Of a stretch of DNA of 64,000 nt, positions 20,888 to 28,985 are shown piece by piece. Origin of the DNA: Sphingomonadaceae bacterium (GTDB lineage Bacteria > Pseudomonadota > Alphaproteobacteria > Sphingomonadales > Sphingomonadaceae); assembly GCA_016000085.1 (NCBI GenBank), contig JAECRT010000001.1, forward strand, positions 124,001 to 188,000, in the 5' to 3' direction. Below the pieces are notes generated by a model that saw only the letters and a list, made by a program, of their open reading frames with translations, was not told the DNA's origin and did not search any database. How positions within the stretch are numbered: position 1 is the first letter of the stretch; each line of letters begins with the position of its first letter. A program made the position numbers and the translations under genes.

Positions 20888-23131
20888 ATGAAGTTCAGAC
20901 TCTATAGCAAGTCGGTGAGCCTCGCTGCGATGGCGGCGGCCAGCCTGTTGTCGGCCCCGGCCTTTGCGCAGGCCCCGGCAGAAGGCGAAGAAGGCGTCAT
21001 CATCGTCACGGCGGGCAAGCGGAACGAAGACATCCGTCAGGTCGCCATGCCAATCAGCGCCGTCACCGGGGATCAGCTTAAGGCGATGAACGCCAACAGT
21101 CTCTCCGACTATATCACCCGCCTGCCCGGCGTCGTGTTCAACGATTATCAACCCGGCATTTCCGAAGTCGTGATCCGTGGCGTCGCGGCCACCACCTATC
21201 ACGAGCAGGGCCAGACCACGGTCGGCTACTATCTGAATGACGTGCCGATCGTGGAACCGGGTTTCCCGATCGGCATTCCCGATGTCGACACGTTCGACCT
21301 TCAGCGCGTCGAAGTGCTGCGCGGCCCGCAGGGGACGTTATTCGGGTCCTCGACGCTGGGTGGCCTTATCAACTATTTCGCCAATGTCGCCGACGCCAGC
21401 AAGGTGGATGCCGCCGCATCGGGTCTGGTCGGAACGACTAAGAATGCCAGCGGCGAACTCAATTACGCCGCCAAGGCTATGATCAATGTCCCGTTGGTCG
21501 CCGATCAACTCGCGCTGCGCATCGTCGCAATGCAGCGGTCGGACGCAGGCTATCTCGACAATCCGGGCATCGGCGTGAACGGCTCCAACGATTTCCGTAC
21601 GCGGGGTCTGCGCGGTTCGATCGTCGCGCATCTGGGTGAAACGACCAAGGTGACGTTCCTGTCCAGCTATCAGGACAGCAAACTGGACGACCAGACCTAT
21701 CTCGACCTCGGCAACCCCTATGTCCGTAACCTGCCACGCGCCGAAACCCAGAAAACCGATTTCTGGATGAGCAGCCTGCGGCTTGACCAGGAAATCGGCG
21801 ACTTTGCCAACCTGACGGTGCTGGGTTCGATCACGAAGAAGAACAACACGACCGTCTTTTCCTACCCGTCGCCCTATGTGACCGGCGTCACCACGGGCGA
21901 TGGCGCGGCCTATTCGCTGGGCGATGCCGACGCGCTCATCAAGGCAGTGGAAGCAAGGCTGGCTTCGGCCGGTGAAGGGCCGTTCAAATGGCTGGTCGGC
22001 GTCAGCTACATGCGGTCGAAGAAAACCAGCTATGACCAGATTATCCAGGCGGGCGCGGCCGATTTCATCGACGCCAATCCGAGCCTGTTCGGCGGCTTTA
22101 GCGGCACACAGCTAACACCGGGTGACCGTCTCTACGGCTACTATACCAACAGCACGAACGAAGATTTTGGCGTTTTCGGTGAATTGTCGTTCAAGCCGAT
22201 CGAACAATTCGAGATCACGGTAGGCGGCCGCTATTTCGACACCACGGCCAAGGCGGACGTTCTCAATCAGGCTGGCGCGCTGGGCGGCTATCCGGGCGGA
22301 TATACCCCAACTGATAGCAGCGGCAGCGTGAACCAGAAGGAAGACGGCTTCACGCCCAAGGTCACGGCCGCCTTTCGCCCGTCCAAAAACCTGATGGTCT
22401 ATGCCACCTATTCGGAAGGTTTTCGCGTCGGCGGCATCAACCCCAATGCGGGCCTGTTGCCCGCCATTCCTGCCTCCTATGAAAGCGACAAGGTCAAGAA
22501 TTACGAAGCAGGGATCAAGGCGCAGACGCCCGACGGCCGCTTCGCCATCGATCTGACCGGATTCCGCATTGACTGGAAGAACATCCAGGCGCGCCTTTTT
22601 GGCCCCGCCCCCTCTTATTTCTCCTATGTCGTCAATGCGGGCGGCGCGCGGATCAATGGGGTCGAGTTTTCCGGCACCGTCAATCTCAACAGCGTGGCCC
22701 GGTTCACCAGCAACGTGACTTGGCAGGATGCCGAAATCACGACATTTCTGCCATACCCGTTCGACGCCGCGGGACTGGGCGGATATCCCAAGGGCACAAC
22801 CCTTCCCGGTTCGTCCAAATGGTCGATTGCCAATAATCTAACGCTGACCTTTGCCGATGTGACGGGCGCACCGACATTCGACATCGCCCATCGCTACCTG
22901 TCGTCGGCACCGACCAGCTTCGACGATGTCTCGCGCCGGGGTGATTTCCATGTGTTCGACCTGCGCGCGTCGATCGGCCTGGGTGAAAAGGTACGGATCA
23001 TGGCGTTCGCGAACAATCTGTTCGACAAATATGGCGTGTTGAACGCGCCGTTTGCCAACGACGCCTTCACGCCTCAGGGATCGATCATCCGTCCGCGCAC
23101 CATCGGCCTGCGTGCCGACTGGAGCCTGTAA
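20888..23131 (+). CDS. TonB-dependent receptor
   Basis: Outer-membrane receptor of 747 residues. It has a signal peptide ending near 'SAPAFAQ', a TonB box ('GVIIVTAGKRNEDIRQV'), and a plug with 'LPGVVFNDYQPGISEVVIRG' and 'VLRGPQGTLFGSSTLGG'. The beta-barrel ends in 'RPRTIGLRADWSL'. It resembles the large sphingomonad group of organic-substrate receptors rather than a classic siderophore receptor, and no Fur box is visible upstream. A ribosome site (AGGGGAAAT) precedes ATG 20888. It sits between two exported amidohydrolases, so it may import their substrate or product. A strong hairpin follows the stop. Confidence 0.94.
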   Translation: MKFRLYSKSVSLAAMAAASLLSAPAFAQAPAEGEEGVIIVTAGKRNEDIRQVAMPISAVTGDQLKAMNANSLSDYITRLPGVVFNDYQPGISEVVIRGVAATTYHEQGQTTVGYYLNDVPIVEPGFPIGIPDVDTFDLQRVEVLRGPQGTLFGSSTLGGLINYFANVADASKVDAAASGLVGTTKNASGELNYAAKAMINVPLVADQLALRIVAMQRSDAGYLDNPGIGVNGSNDFRTRGLRGSIVAHLGETTKVTFLSSYQDSKLDDQTYLDLGNPYVRNLPRAETQKTDFWMSSLRLDQEIGDFANLTVLGSITKKNNTTVFSYPSPYVTGVTTGDGAAYSLGDADALIKAVEARLASAGEGPFKWLVGVSYMRSKKTSYDQIIQAGAADFIDANPSLFGGFSGTQLTPGDRLYGYYTNSTNEDFGVFGELSFKPIEQFEITVGGRYFDTTAKADVLNQAGALGGYPGGYTPTDSSGSVNQKEDGFTPKVTAAFRPSKNLMVYATYSEGFRVGGINPNAGLLPAIPASYESDKVKNYEAGIKAQTPDGRFAIDLTGFRIDWKNIQARLFGPAPSYFSYVVNAGGARINGVEFSGTVNLNSVARFTSNVTWQDAEITTFLPYPFDAAGLGGYPKGTTLPGSSKWSIANNLTLTFADVTGAPTFDIAHRYLSSAPTSFDDVSRRGDFHVFDLRASIGLGEKVRIMAFANNLFDKYGVLNAPFANDAFTPQGSIIRPRTIGLRADWSL

Positions 23132-23144
23132 GATCGCGTGACCA

Positions 23145-23190
23145 ACAGGGCCGCATCCGTCAGGATGCGGCCCTGTCATTTCTAATTGTC
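23145..23190 (+). terminator. Strong hairpin, likely intrinsic terminator
   Basis: A perfect 14-bp stem, ACAGGGCCGCATCC (23145-23158) pairing with GGATGCGGCCCTGT (23163-23176) around a GTCA loop, begins 13 bp after the receptor stop. It is followed by the moderately T-rich CATTTCTAATT. It probably ends or attenuates the transcript arriving from the receptor gene before the next amidohydrolase gene. Confidence 0.8.
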
Positions 23191-23202
23191 CGAAAGGTTT
23201 AG

Positions 23203-26200
23203 ATGCGGTTCCCGGCCTCCTTGCTCCTCGTCCCCTCGCTGTTATGCGCGATTCCTGTCACTCATGCGCAGGATGCCCTGAGCCTCCAGCCGACGCGGAT
23301 GCTGGACTATCAGTCGCATGAAGGCACATGGATGCAGCCAGACATATCTCCCGATGGCCGGACGATCCTCTTCGATCTGCTGGGCGACATCTATGCGCTC
23401 GATGCAGCAGGCGGCACGGCGCGGCCTATGCTCACCGGCATGGCGTTCGAACGCAACCCGGTATTCTCACCGGACGGAACCCAGTTTGCGTTCATCTCCG
23501 ACCGGTCAGGCGTCACGAACCTGTGGATCGCCAATGTCGACGGCACCGGCCTGAAGCAGCTGTCGCAGGACAAGAGCGTCGCTATCTATGCCTCGCCCGC
23601 ATGGTCGCCGGACGGGCGTTTCGTTACCGTGTCGCGTACTGTCCATTCGATCCTGGCGTTCGAACTGTACCTGTACGACAAGGACGGCGGCAGCGGCATC
23701 CAACTGACCAAAGCGGGATCGCCCGACAATTGGGACGCGAAGATGAACGCCATGGGCGCCGTCGCGACGCCCGATGGCCGCTATCTCTATTACGCTACCA
23801 AGCGCGGCCATACCTGGACCGAAAACGACCTGCCCAATTGGTCGATCGCGCGGCGCGACCTCAAAACCGGACAGGACGAAACGATCATCCAGTCGGCAGG
23901 CGGGGCCATGCGTCCGGCGCTGTCGCATGACGGGCGCCTGCTCGCCTATGCCAGTCGGCACGGAATGCAGGACGGGCTGCGCCTGCGCGATCTGGAAACG
24001 GGCACGGACCGGTGGATAGCCTTTCCGATCGACCGGGACGGGCAGGATGGTGGCTATTATGCCGATCTGCTGCCGCGCTTCACCTTCATGCCGGGCGACA
24101 AGGCGCTGTTGATGAGCGTGGGCGGGAAGCTGGCCCGGCTCGACATCGCATCGAGCGCGATCAGCGATATTCCCTTTACTGCGCCCGTGAAGCTGGGCCT
24201 CGGTCCGCTGACCCGCGTGCGACAGAAAGAGGAGGATGGCCCGGTGCGGGTCCGTGTGGTGCAGGCCCCACGCCAGTCACCCGATGGCCAGCGTGTCGCC
24301 TTTACTGCACTCGGCGGCCTCTATGTCCAAAGTCTCACACCCGGCGCGACGCCCAGACGGATCGTCCCGGCGGACGCGTTCCAGCCCGGTTGGTCCCTCG
24401 ATGGCAAGACCATCGTCTATGTCAGCTGGACCGCGCAGGATGGCGGCCATGTCTGGACCATCCCGGCAAAGGGCGGCACGCCTAAACGTCTGACACAATT
24501 TCCTGCTTTCTACACCCAGCCTGCCTTTACCCCAGATGGCAAAAGCATCGTCGCGCTGCGCGCCAACCATCGGGACCGGCTCAACACCGTGTCGGAAATC
24601 GACCCGTCGCGCCCGACCGACATCATCCGTATGTCCGCGCAGGGTGGCCCCGCGACCCTCATCACCCACGCCACGGGCGCTCGGTTGCCCCATTTCGCCA
24701 CCGATGGCCGGCTGCGCTTCTACAGCCCAGCCGGGATCAGTTCAGTGCCGCTGTCGGGCGGCGACGCGCGGGTCGATCTCCGCGTCGTCGCGCCCGGCCT
24801 GGGCCAATATTTTCCTGGCCCTGCGCCGGTGGACGAAGTGCGGCTGAGCCCGGATGGCAGTCGCGCGCTCGTCAAATCCTTCAGCCAAGTCTATCTGGTC
24901 GACGTCCCGCCTGCCAATGGCGAAGAGCCGCCCGTCGTCAACCTTGCCGCGCCGGTGGTCGCCGGACGAAAGCTAACGCGGATCGGTGCGGACTTCACCG
25001 AATGGGCCGACAATGGCGCGACCATTACATGGTCGGTCGGCTCGACATTCCGCCGCCTTTCAATGGCACAGGCACTTGCCGCCCCTGCCGAGCGGAGCGA
25101 AGCGCTAGTCGCCAGCTTCGACCTGCCGGTCGATCTGCCGCGCGACGTGCCACGGGGCAGTATCGTATTGCGCGGCGCGACGGTGATTCCGATGGCGGGC
25201 GAACAGGATGTCATCGCCAACGCCGATGTCGTCATCACAGACAACCGCATCGTCGGCGTCGGCCTTGCCGGAACAATCCCCCTGCCATCGGGCGCTATAA
25301 TACGTGACGTGACCGGCAAAACCATTGTGCCGGGCTTTGTCGACACCCATGCCCACTGGTTCGAGATACGACGCGCCGTACAGGAACGCGGCCATTGGGA
25401 TTTCGCCGCCAACCTCGCCTATGGCGTCACCTCTGCATTAGACGTTCAGCCTTTCACTACCGACGTCTTCGCCTATCAGGACATGATCGACGCGGGCATG
25501 ATGCGCGGCCCGCGCGCCTGGTCCACCGGACCCGGCGTGTTCGTCAACGCCGAAATCCATTCCCAGCAGGATGCGGTCGACGTCCTCACCCGCTATCGCG
25601 ACCATTATCGCACGCGCAATATCAAAAGCTACATGATCGGCGACCGCGCCCAACGGCAATATATGGTCGAGGCGGCGAGCGCACTGGGCATGATGCCCAC
25701 GACTGAGGGCGCCAGCGACATGGTGCTGAACGTCACCCATGCGATCGACGGTTTTTCGGGCAACGAACATAGCATACCGGTGTCACCGCTACGCGAAGAT
25801 ATCGTCCGTCTCTTCGCCCAGAGCCGCACCTCCTACACACCCACGATTCTGGTCGCTTATGGCACCACCCCTGCCTTGTTCGATTTCATCATCAACAAAC
25901 GTCCACAAGATGATGAAAAATTTCGTCATTTTGTACCACCCAGCGTTGTGAGCGAGAAATTGCGCAATCGCCACTGGATGCCCCCAGAAGCACAAAGCTG
26001 GCAACAGATCGCCGCCGACGCGGTGAAAATCCAGCGGGCGGGCGGGTTGGTTGGCATCGGCAGCCATGGCGAAATGCAGGGCTTGGGCTATCAGTGGGAG
26101 ATGCAGGCCTATGCCGCGGGCGGCGCGACGCCGATGGAGGTGCTGAAAGCGGCCACCATCGGGTCGGCCGAAGTAATCGGTCATAGCGACGACGTTGGCA

Positions 26201-26406
26201 GCCTGGAACCGGGCAAGTTCGCCGACCTCCTCATCCTGGATGCCGATCCGTTGGTTGATATCGCCAACGCCATGAAGATCGGCGCGGTCATGAAAAATGG
26301 CCGCCTCTACGATCCTGCTACGCTGGATGAAATCTGGCCGAACCCGACTGTCCTGCCCGCAAGCTGGTTCGTGCCCGACCTCATCACGCCAACACCGGGG
26401 CGTTGA
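23203..26406 (+). CDS. Secreted TolB-propeller amidohydrolase
   Basis: A large secreted enzyme of 1067 residues joining an N-terminal TolB/PD40 beta-propeller with a C-terminal amidohydrolase domain. The signal peptide ends near 'PVTHAQ'. Propeller repeats with the SPDG motif recur through the first 600 or so residues ('DISPDGRTI', 'VFSPDGTQ', 'AWSPDGRF', 'RLSPDGSR'). The catalytic domain (about 650-1050) shows the metal-ligand motif 'GFVDTHAHWFEI', 'GIGSHGEMQGLGYQWEMQ' and the closing 'GSLEPGKFADLLILDADPL'. Relatives are often called imidazolonepropionase-like or dipeptidase-like; substrate unknown. It is separated from the receptor by a terminator-like hairpin but has its own ribosome site (AAAGG). 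Confidence 0.92.
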   Translation: MRFPASLLLVPSLLCAIPVTHAQDALSLQPTRMLDYQSHEGTWMQPDISPDGRTILFDLLGDIYALDAAGGTARPMLTGMAFERNPVFSPDGTQFAFISDRSGVTNLWIANVDGTGLKQLSQDKSVAIYASPAWSPDGRFVTVSRTVHSILAFELYLYDKDGGSGIQLTKAGSPDNWDAKMNAMGAVATPDGRYLYYATKRGHTWTENDLPNWSIARRDLKTGQDETIIQSAGGAMRPALSHDGRLLAYASRHGMQDGLRLRDLETGTDRWIAFPIDRDGQDGGYYADLLPRFTFMPGDKALLMSVGGKLARLDIASSAISDIPFTAPVKLGLGPLTRVRQKEEDGPVRVRVVQAPRQSPDGQRVAFTALGGLYVQSLTPGATPRRIVPADAFQPGWSLDGKTIVYVSWTAQDGGHVWTIPAKGGTPKRLTQFPAFYTQPAFTPDGKSIVALRANHRDRLNTVSEIDPSRPTDIIRMSAQGGPATLITHATGARLPHFATDGRLRFYSPAGISSVPLSGGDARVDLRVVAPGLGQYFPGPAPVDEVRLSPDGSRALVKSFSQVYLVDVPPANGEEPPVVNLAAPVVAGRKLTRIGADFTEWADNGATITWSVGSTFRRLSMAQALAAPAERSEALVASFDLPVDLPRDVPRGSIVLRGATVIPMAGEQDVIANADVVITDNRIVGVGLAGTIPLPSGAIIRDVTGKTIVPGFVDTHAHWFEIRRAVQERGHWDFAANLAYGVTSALDVQPFTTDVFAYQDMIDAGMMRGPRAWSTGPGVFVNAEIHSQQDAVDVLTRYRDHYRTRNIKSYMIGDRAQRQYMVEAASALGMMPTTEGASDMVLNVTHAIDGFSGNEHSIPVSPLREDIVRLFAQSRTSYTPTILVAYGTTPALFDFIINKRPQDDEKFRHFVPPSVVSEKLRNRHWMPPEAQSWQQIAADAVKIQRAGGLVGIGSHGEMQGLGYQWEMQAYAAGGATPMEVLKAATIGSAEVIGHSDDVGSLEPGKFADLLILDADPLVDIANAMKIGAVMKNGRLYDPATLDEIWPNPTVLPASWFVPDLITPTPGR

Positions 26407-26483
26407 TCGCAGGAAAATACCGAAATCGTTGATTTTTGGACAGCCAGCCTTGACGGATAGGCTCCACTGCGCACCTTGCGCGC

Positions 26484-28898
26484 ATGACTGGCCCGTTCAA
26501 TCGCATCCTTCGCTCATCCTGCGCCGCCTTTGCCGCGCTGGTCCCGTTCGCCAACGTACAGGCAGCCGATCCCGCGCCATTCGACTTGGCCGGACCGGAA
26601 TTGTCGGTCAGCGTCACGCGCGGCGAACGCACCCTGCCGATCGGCAAGGTGCCCGCGCTCGCCGCCGGCGACGTGTTGGAAATCAGCGCCAATCTGCCTT
26701 CCGACCAGTCCATCCACTATCTCCTCGTGTCCGCCTTCCTTCGTGGCGTCACCAATCCGCCGCCCAAAAAATGGCTGGCCACCGCGGAAACATGGGCGCG
26801 CAAGGACAAGAAGCGGATCATGAAACTGACCGTGCCAGCCGATGCGCGACAACTGGTCTTGTTCATGGTGCCGGATACCGGCGGCGATTTCGGCACGATC
26901 GCCGACGCGGTGCGGGGCAAGCCGGGCGAGTTTGTCCGCGTGACACAGGATATCAATCACGCCTCGCTCGATCGGTCCCGGCTCAACGCCTTTGCGGCAG
27001 GCATCCGATCGCAGGAAAATAGCCATCCCGAATATCTCAAAAGCGTCGCGCCGATCCTGTCATCCAGCCTGGCGGTCAAGCTGAACGAGGATTGTCTCGC
27101 CAAGCTGGTCGATTCACAGGCCGCCTGCCTGCTGGAAAATCGCGACGCGCTGGTGCTGGGCGACGTCCACAGTAATTCGCTGACCGAAACGATCACTGGC
27201 GCGCCTGCCGACCTGGCCCTTCAAATCAGCGCCACGCGCGAAGGCGGCTATGGCTTCTATAGTCCCTATATCGGCGTCGTTCGCGATCTGGCGCGCATCT
27301 TCGGCGCCTTCAACAACCCGGAATTCACCTATCTGCCCGCGCTCGGCACCCAGAAAGACGATAAGGTTTCGCTGTTGCTGAATAGCGCGCCATCCTTTCG
27401 CAAGCCCAAATCCGTTCTGGTCGCCGCCATGCCCGCGATCGAGAAAGATGTGCCGCCGCCGCTGCGCCCGGTCGGCGACGACGCGGTCTGCGCAGCCCGC
27501 TCGGATGCCCTGTTCCGCGTTGATGGCGCTCCCCTCATCTATGCCACCGATTATGCCCATGACATGGCGATCCGGCTGACGACCAGGGATGGACGAACCG
27601 TCGACGCCCCCGTCATCCCACGCGCGGACAGGGGCGGCTATGTTCTTGCGAAACCGCTCAACATCACAGATTTCGAAGCGTCCACATCGGCGCGCCTGCA
27701 CGGCGCATGGGGCTTCAACCCGTTCGACGGTCCCGAATATATCGCCCAGTTTCCGCAGGCTGCCGACTGGCAGGTGGAAACCGAAGCCCAGCGCCTGATC
27801 GTCGGGCGCGACAATATGCTGCCGGTCAAGGGCGCGGCGCCCGCCTGCGTCGAGAAGATCCTGGTTCAATTACCTGGCGGGCAGAGCCGATCCGTGGAAT
27901 GGGAGGTTTCCGGGTCAGATGGTATCGCAGTCAAGATGCCACTGACGGATGCCCGCGCAGGCGATGTGCAGGTCGTGGTCAAGACCTATGGGATCACCAA
28001 GCCAACAACGCTGACCGTGCGCGCCTATGCCGAGGAAAGCCGGATCGACAATCTGCGCCTGTATGCGGGCGACGATACGGCCCTACTAACCGGCCTGCGG
28101 CTGGACCAGATCAAGGGCGTTTCGTTCGATGGCGCGGCTTTCCGGCCAGGGCTTCTGTCGCGGGAGGGCAATGTCGATACGCTCCAGATCATCGCCGACG
28201 ACCCGGAAAAAGCGCGGGCGCTTGCGCGGGGTTACAGCGCGAAAGCACAGATCATGCTCAAGGATGGCCGCGCCGTCAGCCTGCCCGTCACCGTCGCGGC
28301 GGCGCGGCCCGCCGCCATGATCGTCACGAAAAGCATCGATTATAAGGCGCAAAATTCTACCCTCGTCATTAGCCTGTCCAGCGACGATCTGCTGCCCGAT
28401 ATCGCGCGGATGAGCGTATCACTTAGGGCCGCCGATGGCATCCGGTTCAGTCCACGGGACATCGTCGAGGTCGCAACCGCCGATGATGACGCGCCGGTCA
28501 AGCTGTCGGCCAGCAATGGCCTGCGGCTCGAAAGCCAGCAGATCGCCATCGCCAGCTTCGATCCCGCAACGCTGGGGCCATCCGCTTTCGGTCCGCTACG
28601 CTATCGGCTTGTGCAAGCGGGAGTGGCCGGCAACTGGCAACCGCTCGCGACGTTGGTGCGGTTGCCCGCCATCGAAAACATCGCCTGCAATCCCGCTGGC
28701 GCAGCCTGTCGCATGGCGGGCAGGAATCTGTTTCTGATCGAGGCTGTTTCCGATGAACGCGGGTTCGCCAAAAGCATGATCGTGCCCAACGGTTTCACCG
28801 GCGATGCGATCGCCGTGCCACCGCCGCAGGGGAAAGCCCTCTACATGAAGCTACGGGATGCGCCCGATCTGGTGCAGGAGATACGCCTCCCCGGATGA
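26484..28898 (+). CDS. Large secreted protein of unknown function
   Basis: An 804-residue protein that I do not recognise. A signal peptide (roughly 1-28, ending near 'FANVQAA') is followed by extended beta-rich sequence without a lipobox or C-terminal membrane anchor. Three features stand out: Cys residues at wide spacing ('EDCLAKLVDSQAACLL', 'DDAVCAARSD', 'ENIACNPAGAACRMAG'), repeated Ig-like segments of 80-100 residues in the second half, and a possible alpha/beta segment near residue 215. It lies between an exported amidohydrolase and an exported beta-glucosidase on the same strand, so a periplasmic or surface role with those enzymes is plausible. The start is the first ATG that gives a signal peptide; no clear ribosome site precedes it. 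Confidence 0.8.
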   Translation: MTGPFNRILRSSCAAFAALVPFANVQAADPAPFDLAGPELSVSVTRGERTLPIGKVPALAAGDVLEISANLPSDQSIHYLLVSAFLRGVTNPPPKKWLATAETWARKDKKRIMKLTVPADARQLVLFMVPDTGGDFGTIADAVRGKPGEFVRVTQDINHASLDRSRLNAFAAGIRSQENSHPEYLKSVAPILSSSLAVKLNEDCLAKLVDSQAACLLENRDALVLGDVHSNSLTETITGAPADLALQISATREGGYGFYSPYIGVVRDLARIFGAFNNPEFTYLPALGTQKDDKVSLLLNSAPSFRKPKSVLVAAMPAIEKDVPPPLRPVGDDAVCAARSDALFRVDGAPLIYATDYAHDMAIRLTTRDGRTVDAPVIPRADRGGYVLAKPLNITDFEASTSARLHGAWGFNPFDGPEYIAQFPQAADWQVETEAQRLIVGRDNMLPVKGAAPACVEKILVQLPGGQSRSVEWEVSGSDGIAVKMPLTDARAGDVQVVVKTYGITKPTTLTVRAYAEESRIDNLRLYAGDDTALLTGLRLDQIKGVSFDGAAFRPGLLSREGNVDTLQIIADDPEKARALARGYSAKAQIMLKDGRAVSLPVTVAAARPAAMIVTKSIDYKAQNSTLVISLSSDDLLPDIARMSVSLRAADGIRFSPRDIVEVATADDDAPVKLSASNGLRLESQQIAIASFDPATLGPSAFGPLRYRLVQAGVAGNWQPLATLVRLPAIENIACNPAGAACRMAGRNLFLIEAVSDERGFAKSMIVPNGFTGDAIAVPPPQGKALYMKLRDAPDLVQEIRLPG

Positions 28899-28905
28899 CA
28901 TCGAC

Positions 28906-28934
28906 TGTTGCATCGCAACATATGATGCCATCAT
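28906..28934. promoter_or_regulatory. Two adjacent perfect palindromes before the glucosidase gene
   Basis: TGTTGC-ATC-GCAACA (28906-28920) and ATGATG-C-CATCAT (28922-28934) are each perfect inverted repeats separated by one base, in the 87-bp gap before the GH3 gene. No T-run follows either. They could be operator half-sites for a sugar-responsive regulator or small mRNA hairpins; no regulator gene is adjacent. Confidence 0.4.
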
Positions 28935-28985
28935 GCGTTTCTCCGCCACTTCCTTTTGAAAAAAGCGCTATTGTACCCTCGCCCC

